DNA from: Saccharina japonica
Lineage: Eukaryota > Sar > Phaeophyceae > Laminariales > Laminariaceae
Direction of reading: 5' to 3'
NCBI GenBank assembly: GCA_008828725.1
Contig: MEHQ01000840.1
Coordinates: 138,821 to 202,820 of the forward strand
Length of the DNA: 64,000 nucleotides
Each line of letters opens with the position of its first letter. The stretch's first letter is position 1. Made by a program: the position numbers and the translations under genes. The notes beneath the pieces were generated by a model. It was given only the letters and a program-made list of their open reading frames with translations, ran no database searches and had not been told where the DNA came from. Positions 58,051 to 64,000 of the stretch are shown piece after piece.

Positions 58051-61000
58051 AGTGGTAGTTGTAGTTGTAGTGGTAGTGGCAGTGGTAGTAAGTGGTCGTG
58101 ATAGTGGTAGTATGGAAGACATCCCTCTCACATCATCGTCTCGAAGGCCACGTGCTTTTGCACCGTGGCGTAGCTCATGTAGAGCACCGTTCGCCACACG
58201 TCTTCCACGCCGTCCGCGATCGGTGACAGTCTCTGCCGTCACGGCAACGGCATGGGTGGGGTGGAACAGGGGTTAAGGGGCCGGGTTAGGGATAGCTCAA
58301 GGTTAAGTGTTAGGTCAGGGCATCATTAGCGTGAGAGTTATGGTATGGATGCCCCGTTTGTATGTGGATGGTCTGACTCGAACAAGCGCTACGCATTGTC
58401 AAATGGCAAAAACAATAAATGAAAATACCAATAGTTTGGTTAGGGGTAGGGTTGAGGAAGCATTACGTAGCATTTACAGTAGTGTTAGGACGTGTACTGC
58501 GATACGGAAAACAACATTATTTTTCAAACACATTCACGACTGAGGCGCTATATATATTCATACCCGATATCGATCGTCGGGAATACAATTTGTGGTTTGA
58601 CAACAACATAATAATGTGGTATTTTCCCCCTAGCCCGTTTCCTTCCCTAGGCGAGTGGAATTATTGATACGTAATCAGGTCAGACTGTTTCTTGTTATCG
58701 AAAATGAATTGACTGTGTGAGGGGTGGGAGAGGCCATCACACGAGGAGACTCAGACAGTGCAGGTGCTATCCCTATCGCAGCATGTGTCTTATTAAGACA
58801 GGGGCTATTGTAGGTATATTTATACAACAACGTATGTAAATGGAAAAAGCACGCGGTATTCCAACGCTATCGTGTTCCTCGTAGCTGGAATCTAATTGAT
58901 ATCTTGAAGTAGTGCGATATGGATATGTACTGTATTTTGTTTAGGCGTTGTATCGTAGACTTGTGAGCATGTGTCACACAGGGGCCTCGTATATAGGCGG
59001 AAACAAATACCGTCGATCGTGCTCTGAAAAACAAACCATCGCGGACTCTACAAAAATAAAATAATCCAGCAGTATTTGTTTTTCGCCGGTGTTTTGTTTA
59101 GTTCTTATCACTTTTTCGTATCGTTCGTCAAACCTTTTAGTATGCACCTGCACTATTAGTAGCTGTATTTCAACCTAAATATGACTCTATACTACAGTAC
59201 TGTAATTCCGAGTGTAATTCCAAGTGTTGTGTCTCCACAATGGCACTGCAGTTTTAAACGGGTTGTCAAAGATGCCACGTCAGGCATTATATATACGAAG
59301 TATATTTTTTTGGAAGTACAAAATATGTCATAGATCCTCTGTACGTACAGTAGAGGAGCAACACAACCACGTCGTCGGTGAAAAATACTTCGGCCTTAAA
59401 GGTGCAACCCCCGTACTTGCCGTAGTAACACGGCGTTGAAAAACGGCAGGTTAGGATCTAGATGGCGATCAAGATCATGATCTAGATCGCGATTTATCTG
59501 TCCGTCAAATGTGCAACCCAAATACTTGCGGTAGTAAAACGGCTCTGCAAACGGTCCAGTTATTAGGATCTAGATGATCTACAAGAAGACCATGATCTAT
59601 CTGCCTTGTCAGGTGGGAAGTGGATAAGAGGTCGTCGAACGATCGTAACTTTTGGCGGTATGGCATCAACCATTTTTATTACAAGCGACGTGAGCGCACC
59701 GTGCGGGAAATAATCCCGTGTTTACGGCCGTGCTTTGTGTACGACTTGGTTGCATGGCACCTCCACTCCAACAGTAATTTTGTATCACCCCCCCTCCGTC
59801 TCGAAAGGGATGCGTGGTCAATGGTCAAATGACTAAGGCAAGCAAAAAATGAGTGCGCCCCCCCCCCCCCCCCTCCCCCAGTCACACATACAGCGAGGGT
59901 CTATGGTCATACGACTACGGCCGTGCACGACATGAGTACACCCCCCCCAGTCAGACAGACAGACAGTCGCCGCTGCTGTAATTGTCCGTTCGTATCGTCA
60001 TTGTTTATCGTCATTTTTTTCCTTCAGAAAGTCCGAAGAAGAGTAACGCCACCCGTGAGTGAGCGCGTGTTCATACCTGGTCCCACTCCTCGCGGACGAA
60101 CTGGGGGTCGCGCACCGACTCGGTGATCGCAGTGACGGGGATGTTCTGATCACAGCGTTGGGAACAGCAGCAGCAGTAGCAGCACGTCGAGCAGGTTGCA
60201 GATGTGGGAATAATCAAGCGTTGTATACAGCATTTTCATCAAATGAAAGCATGGTCAGGAAAAACTACAGGAATTAATTTCATCAAATGAAAGCATGGTC
60301 ACGAAACACTACTGGAAAAAATATAATCAGACGAAAAGCATGGTCACGAAACACTGCGGGGAAAAGTTTCCTTGATTGCCAAAACGAGCTGGTATTGCAC
60401 AGCATATATGTCAAGGGTGGTAGCACAGGGGGAAGGGATGGGTGAAACCAATGAACTCACTGCTTGAGGTTAGTGTGAATTGAATGTATTCACTGATACC
60501 GGTATTGTTTACGAGCTGATACCCGAAGCCGCGACCTTCGGAGCAGTAACCACGAACTAAAAAAAGGCATACCGGTACACACTGCTTAATACTTTGCCGT
60601 CTGCAGCTCATTCTCGTGTTGCCGATACGTGTTAATATTGCCGCACCTCCTATACAATGCCCACTACTTCCATCACAGATGGAAGAAATGAGCATTGTGT
60701 AGGAGGTGCGGCATTGGGACCAAGTATCAGCAGCGCTAGAGTGAGCTGACGAAGACAAAGTATTAAGCAGTGTCTATATATATACGAGGTGCAACATGGG
60801 GAACAGCAAGGGTATGCGCGGATCTGAATCCCAGATACCCCACTACCCCCCCCTCCTATATTGGAGGGAAGAACCGGACCGTTGTGATCCCATAAAACAA
60901 TAAGTCAACTTTTTTTTAATTTACCCCCCCCCACCAGCGAAAACAAAATAGGGGGGGTCTCTAAAACCAAGTTAAAAAAAGGGAACAAAAAACGAAAAAA

Positions 61001-62719
61001 AATGGTTTTCGCTCATTTCGTCCTGTGATCACAGCGATCCGGTTTGTTTTTCATTCTGACTTTCCTACAAGTGTGGTGTCGTTTTCTCTTTTTTTTTTAC
61101 ACCCTTGGGAACAGCAGCACGGGAGCACGTGCGTACTCGTACTCGTAAAATAGCAGGTGGTAGCATCAGGCACAGTAACCGCTCGGTTCTACTCGAGCGC
61201 AGCGCTTCTTCCCGTTAACGCTCCATGCATATGTTCACACCCTGGCACTGAGAAGTCCAGTTGACATATTGTAGCAACTGCTGTCTCTTATGCCGCATTA
61301 CACAACCTACAACATAGAAGTACGCAAATGTATTCACTGATACCGGTATTGTTTACGAGATGATACACGAAGCCGCGACCTTCGGAGCAGCAACCACGAA
61401 CTGAAAAAAAGGCATACACACTGCTTAATACTTTGCCGTCTGCAGCTTACTCTCGTGCTGCCGATACTTGTTCATATTGCCGCACCTCCTATACAATGCT
61501 CATTACTTCCATCACAGATGGAAAAAATGAGCATTGTATAGGAGGTGCGGCAATGGGACCAAGCATCAGCAGCGCTAGAGTGAGATGCGGACGACAAAGT
61601 ATTAAGCAGTGTCTGTATACATATACGAGGTGCAGCATGGGGAACAGCAGCACGAGAGCAAGTACGTACTCGTACTCGTAAAATAGCAGGTGGTAGTATC
61701 AGGCACAGTAACCGCTCGGTTCCACTCCAGCGCAGCGCTTCTTCCCGTTAACGCTCCATGCATATGTTCACACCCTGGCACTGAGAAGCCCAGTTGACAT
61801 ATTGTAGCAACTACAACATGGAAGTACGTAGCGCGCGGCCACCATCTCCAGGGGTTCACCATGTGCATTGAAGACCGTGTGTTAGTCTCGTCTGAGTGCA
61901 CCAGCGCGATTTGTGCGTGCGAAACCTACCATGCCGACGAACGGCGTTGCTGTGACGTCACTATCTGACTGCGTTGTACTTCACTTTGTCGTTCGTGGAC
62001 GTATTCAGCCCAAGACCTCATCAACCAAATAAGCAACCTTCAGCAACCCATCAACCATCCTATATCCTCTCCCTCTCCCCGCTACCAATCCACTTACCCC
62101 CCTCGGCGAATCAACCAACTAATCCACACCCGAAGCCAATGGACCAACCATCTGACCAGCCAACCAGCCGACCAACCAACCAACCAACCAATCAAACAAA
62201 CAAACAAACAAACAAACAAACAAACAAACAAACAAACAAACAAACAAACAAACAAACAAACAAACAAACAAACAAACAAACAAACAAACAAACAAACAAA
62301 CAAACAAACAAACAAACAAACAAACAAACAAACAAACAAACAAACAAACAAACAAACAAACAAACAAACAAACAAACAAACAAACAAACAAACAAACAAA
62401 CAAACAAACAAACAAACAAACAAACAAACAAACAAACAAACAAACAAACAAACAAACAAACAAACAAACAAACAAACAAACAAACAGACAAACAAACAAA
62501 CAAACAAACAAACAAACAAACAAACAAACAAACAAACAAACAAACAAACAATCGAACAATTAAACAATCAAATACACAACTTAAACCAACCAACCAGTCA
62601 ACCAGACGGTGACATTGCGGTGGCATCAGATTCCTTACCTGAATGCCGTGTATGTACTCCACGTTGTCGCCGAACCAGGTGGTGTAGTCCACCTTGCTCT
62701 CGAAGTAGATTCCTGTCAC
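51970..62719 (-). CDS. GH81 endo-1,3-beta-glucanase with C-terminal CBM6 (5' end outside window)
   Basis: Hydrolyses internal beta-1,3-glucan bonds (laminarin/callose class). Eight minus-strand exons: 62639-62719, 60077-60145, 58132-58232, 57609-57702 encode the C-terminal part of the GH81 catalytic domain (KVDYTTWFGDNVEYIHGIQ; PVTAITESVRDPQFVREEW; the VLYMSYATV segment; TWALYWAATRP). Exons 55700-55864, 55025-55136, 53070-53234 and 51970-52258 encode CBM6-1 and the start of CBM6-2. All phases agree except at 53070-53234, where one base appears to be missing after TGGW, throwing the next exon out of frame. Exons completing CBM6-2 were not found between 52 kb and 4.2 kb. So the gene is either broken, extends over a very long intron to the exons at the left edge, or is affected by an assembly error. 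Such enzymes usually act outside the cell or in the wall or vacuole; the signal peptide would be upstream of the window. Confidence 0.8.
52590..53035. repeat. (CCCGA)n pentanucleotide satellite
   Basis: CCCGA/TCGGG units with TC variants organised into higher-order ~85-bp blocks, interrupted by a 7-base gap at 52753. A short trace is at 55340-55440. It fills most of the intron after exon 53070-53234. Confidence 0.95.
53070..53234 (-). CDS. CBM6-1 exon type C with apparent one-base loss
   Basis: Acceptor AGCATAG, donor GTGAGA. It encodes VAALEFSFLVTTPTENDGSL, a GGTDCDDY segment and PSTGGW. After TGGW the frame gives NSSLRSQ, while the neighbouring frame gives QFASVT, the expected CBM6 strand. 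Length is 165 bp, versus 169 bp in the exon at 227-395, and the exit phase is 1 instead of the required 2. A true frameshift or a base-call error. Confidence 0.75.
53290..53540 (+). repeat. GAAAAGGT-type degenerate minisatellite
   Basis: Short degenerate units such as TTTGAAAAAAGGTACTTTGA and AAAAGGTGCTTTCAA. It lies between CBM6 exon 53070-53234 and its relic copy. Confidence 0.8.
53560..53622 (-). pseudogene. Truncated relic of CBM6 exon C
   Basis: In the intron upstream (minus sense) of the real C exon, about 20 codons read VDAPEFNFLTTTPPANNGSF then lose similarity. It parallels the start of the exon at 53234 (EFSFLVTTPTENDGSLR). A 20-30-bp minisatellite of GAAAAGGT-type units (53290-53540) separates the two copies. 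Confidence 0.65.
53878..53982. mobile_element. TA-targeting MITE, family 1
   Basis: TA-flanked; ends TTACGGAGGATCATAGTAAA and TTACTATGGTTCCCCGTTA. It lies in an intron of the GH81-CBM6 gene (between exons 55025-55136 and 53070-53234). Confidence 0.85.
55025..55136 (-). CDS. CBM6-1 exon type B
   Basis: Acceptor TTTTCTTCAG, donor GTAAGA, phase 0 to 1. It encodes VFRSDEAVDIGDTTDGYYVG and WIRDGEFLKFTVNVTAD. The donor neighbourhood (GGTGTCAAGGCCTCTTACCG on the plus strand) is repeated about 30 bp further on (54981-55003), giving a duplicated donor site. Confidence 0.85.
55700..55864 (-). CDS. Linker plus CBM6-1 N-terminus
   Basis: Phase 0 acceptor AAAAACCAG (purine-rich) and donor GTACGT; 55 codons: VVLDGVPIPTPAPVAPEGPY, then PGLIEVEYFDYGGEGVGYSD. 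An alternative acceptor CCTTTCAG at 55909 would lengthen the exon but gives phase 1, which the preceding exon cannot supply. Confidence 0.75.
56680..57590 (+). repeat. ~165-bp degenerate tandem repeat
   Basis: Units share ATTACAACACGGCAGGC, TTCGTGAGTACTC, GGCGCCAATTNTC and GACAGCGGAAAGCTA; about four to five copies in the intron between the last GH81 exon and the first CBM6 exon. Confidence 0.75.
57609..57702 (-). CDS. GH81 last exon (LLRTWALYWAATRPECD)
   Basis: Acceptor CACGAAAG, donor GTACGC, phase 2 to 0. It encodes TSGVDHGLLRTWALYWAATR and PECDIYCNHDE; the N-T-L-Y-W-IATRP end strand of GH81 is recognisable. Confidence 0.82.
57985..58100 (+). repeat. (TAG)n and (GTAGTG)n microsatellites (second tract 57755-57830)
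   Basis: Both tracts lie in the 430-bp intron between two GH81 exons, each near a splice site. Confidence 0.92.
58132..58232 (-). CDS. GH81 exon (VWRTVLYMSYATV)
   Basis: Acceptor GACGGCAG, donor GTGAGA, phase 0 to 2. It encodes RLSPIADGVEDVWRTVLYMS and YATVQKHVAFETM, matching the LEDGWKG.IYM.YA segment of GH81. A (TAG)n microsatellite begins about 20 bp inside the following intron. Confidence 0.82.
60077..60145 (-). CDS. GH81 exon (NIPVTAITESVRDPQFVREEW)
   Basis: Acceptor GTGATCAG, donor GTATGA, 23 codons, phase 0 to 0. It continues HGIQ with NIPVTAITESVRDPQFVREE, equivalent to the IQMLPFTPITE...FVKEEW segment of GH81. Confidence 0.85.
60476..61815 (+). repeat. Imperfect tandem duplication within a GH81 intron
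   Basis: GTATTCACTGATACCGGTAT to GCATGGGGAACAGCA is present at 60488 and 61330, and GGTAGCATCAGGCACAGTAA to CCAGTTGACATATTGTAGCA at about 61150 and 61692. An AT/poly-A-rich insert of about 250 bp (60840-61090) separates parts of the first copy. Confidence 0.75.
60580..60775. mobile_element. MITE with CACTGCTTAATACTTTG ends and inner hairpin; second copy at 61419-61612
   Basis: Outer inverted ends ACACTGCTTAATACTTTG and CAAAGTATTAAGCAGTGT; an inner hairpin GCCGCACCTCCTATACAATG around TCCATCACAGATGGA. It lies inside a larger tandem duplication in a GH81 intron. Confidence 0.75.
62190..62552 (+). repeat. (CAAA)n microsatellite
   Basis: About 360 bp of almost pure CAAA units with a single G variant near 62486, in a GH81 intron. 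Long open frames on both strands come only from the repeat. Confidence 0.97.
62639..62719 (-). CDS. GH81 exon (KVDYTTWFG...EYIHGIQ)
   Basis: Acceptor TATATACAG, donor GTAAGG, 27 codons, phase 0 to 0. It encodes VTGIYFESKVDYTTWFGDNV and EYIHGIQ, a signature stretch near the C-terminus of GH81 enzymes. It is separated from the next exon by a 2.5-kb intron that holds the (CAAA)n tract and two tandem duplications. Confidence 0.88.
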
Positions 62720-64000
62720 CTGTATATATGTGTATATATATATGTATATGAGGCAAGCAAATAAGCGGTCACTCACATCTCCACACATATACGCCTGAAC
62801 TCAGCAGGAGCCCGGGGCCAGCGATGCTGGGCACCGGGCAAACTAGGTGGACTCAGATCAACAAGAGATAAAACAGAGTGATATTATGCGCGTCGTGGAT
62901 GGTGACGATCCCAAAGGTCTCTATAACGGTTACACGTCACAGTTTGAGTAAAATTGTGTATGCCTACATATCTATAGCAACCCAACTGTAGAAGATACCC
63001 ACGGATATCAGTCAATTAACACAGAAGCTATTATCCAATAGTTGGTTTTGGCCACCTTGGTTTCACTGCAAAGGCGTGGGAACGGTCACGAGCTGAACGC
63101 TATGCCAATGTTTTGGTGAGCAAGATCATCATGATGATTCGGTCTAGCCTCGTCTACGCTCCTCCGCAGAGAGTTGATTTGAAAGGTTATATCTAGAGGC
63201 ATGGTTCCTGATCTGTATGATCTGTATGATCTAGCTCATGTTGCAGGATCGTGGCTGAAAAATCTGGATGGTCTATTCGCACATGCTTCCTGGGTTGGAC
63301 CTGTACTATGCAGACACTGCTTATAGCAGCTCAGTAACGGCAAGTTAAGATCTAGATGGTCTAGATGATATATACCATCGGGTTATCATCTGGTTTAGAT
63401 TACATATATATTATCTGGTCTAGATGATATATGCATAATCTGGTCTATATTATATACAAGTGTACCATCTAGATCATCTAGATAATCTAGACAATACTGA
63501 CGACATAAACGATATTGACGATATATATTATATAGACGATATGGGAGAAGATTATTATTATTCGGGAACCGTTCCAAGAATAATCTGTTGTTTGTTAATC
63601 TAGAGAGAAATTGGCGTTTGGTTCACATTCTTGGCTGAAAGAACAGCAACGAGGCACTGTTTGGTTGACCGTGTGAGTTGGAATACCAAGTGGGTACAGC
63701 ACGGAACAGTGCTGGCAAACTGGTAGAACACGCGAACAGACAGGGCTGCTGCTTTTGTAGCTGGCCAGTGGTTGCTGGGCCAGGTATTTCGTGCTATATA
63801 ACATGATCTAGATTATTAATATACATATATATAGATACAGATGATCTAGGTGATCTAGATCATCTAGATCGTAATCTGCCCGATGACGTTTTTTTTATAT
63901 ATTTCAACCACGTTGTCGAAGCTGGACAAGGTCCGTCTCGTACAGCTAAGCTGTCCATGCACCCAGTTCTGGTAAGAACGCAATCATAAAACTCACCATC

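Noticed and set aside
57647..58276. Gly/Ser- and Val-rich open frames
   Set aside because: They are translations of (GTA/GTG)n and (TAG)n microsatellites and shadows of the minus-strand GH81 exons.
61974..62612. Very long open frames (over 150 codons) on both strands
   Set aside because: They are produced by the (CAAA)n microsatellite, which has no stop in several frames; there are no splice or domain signs.

Overview
The window is nuclear DNA of a eukaryote. Genes are sparse, exons are short (69-506 bp), introns run from about 0.4 to 3 kb, donors are of GTAAG/GTATGT/GTGAG type, and the space between is packed with simple repeats, minisatellites and short transposon-like repeats. The two recognisable gene types are a serine O-acetyltransferase and a GH81 endo-1,3-beta-glucanase with CBM6 carbohydrate-binding modules. 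With the intron-rich, repeat-rich layout this suggests an alga of the stramenopile group (a brown alga is my best guess), but that is inference; no ribosomal or organelle marker is present.

Layout. Left edge (227-4189, minus strand): three exons (3886-4189, 2548-2665, 227-395) that splice in phase into nearly one and a half CBM6 modules; the reading frame appears to continue beyond the left edge. Next, 4.2-17 kb is repeat-rich and holds no gene I can recognise. At 17103-26825 (plus strand) there is a nine-exon serine acetyltransferase gene whose exon phases all agree and give a 533-residue model: about 263 residues of low-complexity N-terminal extension followed by a canonical CysE-type catalytic domain. 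From 26.8 to 52 kb there is another gene-poor tract of duplications, MITEs, tRNA-derived SINEs, foldback elements and poly-C-ended repeats. At 51970-62719 (minus strand) lies the 3' part of a GH81 gene: four exons encode the C-terminal end of the GH81 catalytic domain, followed by four exons for CBM6. One of these (53070-53234) appears to lack one base. The upstream GH81 exons lie beyond the right edge.

Functionally, the minus-strand gene(s) would make a secreted or wall/vacuole-acting beta-1,3-glucan (laminarin or callose) hydrolase whose CBM6 modules hold it on the glucan; the plus-strand gene makes O-acetylserine for cysteine synthesis. There is no sign that the two are linked in function.

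The most interesting signal is in the repeats. A ~110-bp MITE with TTACGG...CCGTAA ends and TA target duplications has about eight resident copies, and the window also holds about 15 copies of TATTAATA, exactly what a TA-TT/AA-TA excision scar of that element would look like. Several of these sit in copies of other repeats whose sister copies lack the insert, including the A-box of tRNA-derived SINEs. A second palindromic word, TACCWGGTA, is present about 21 times. A TTAA-targeting palindromic MITE is caught inside another repeat, with empty sister sites for comparison. All coordinates and counts were read by eye.
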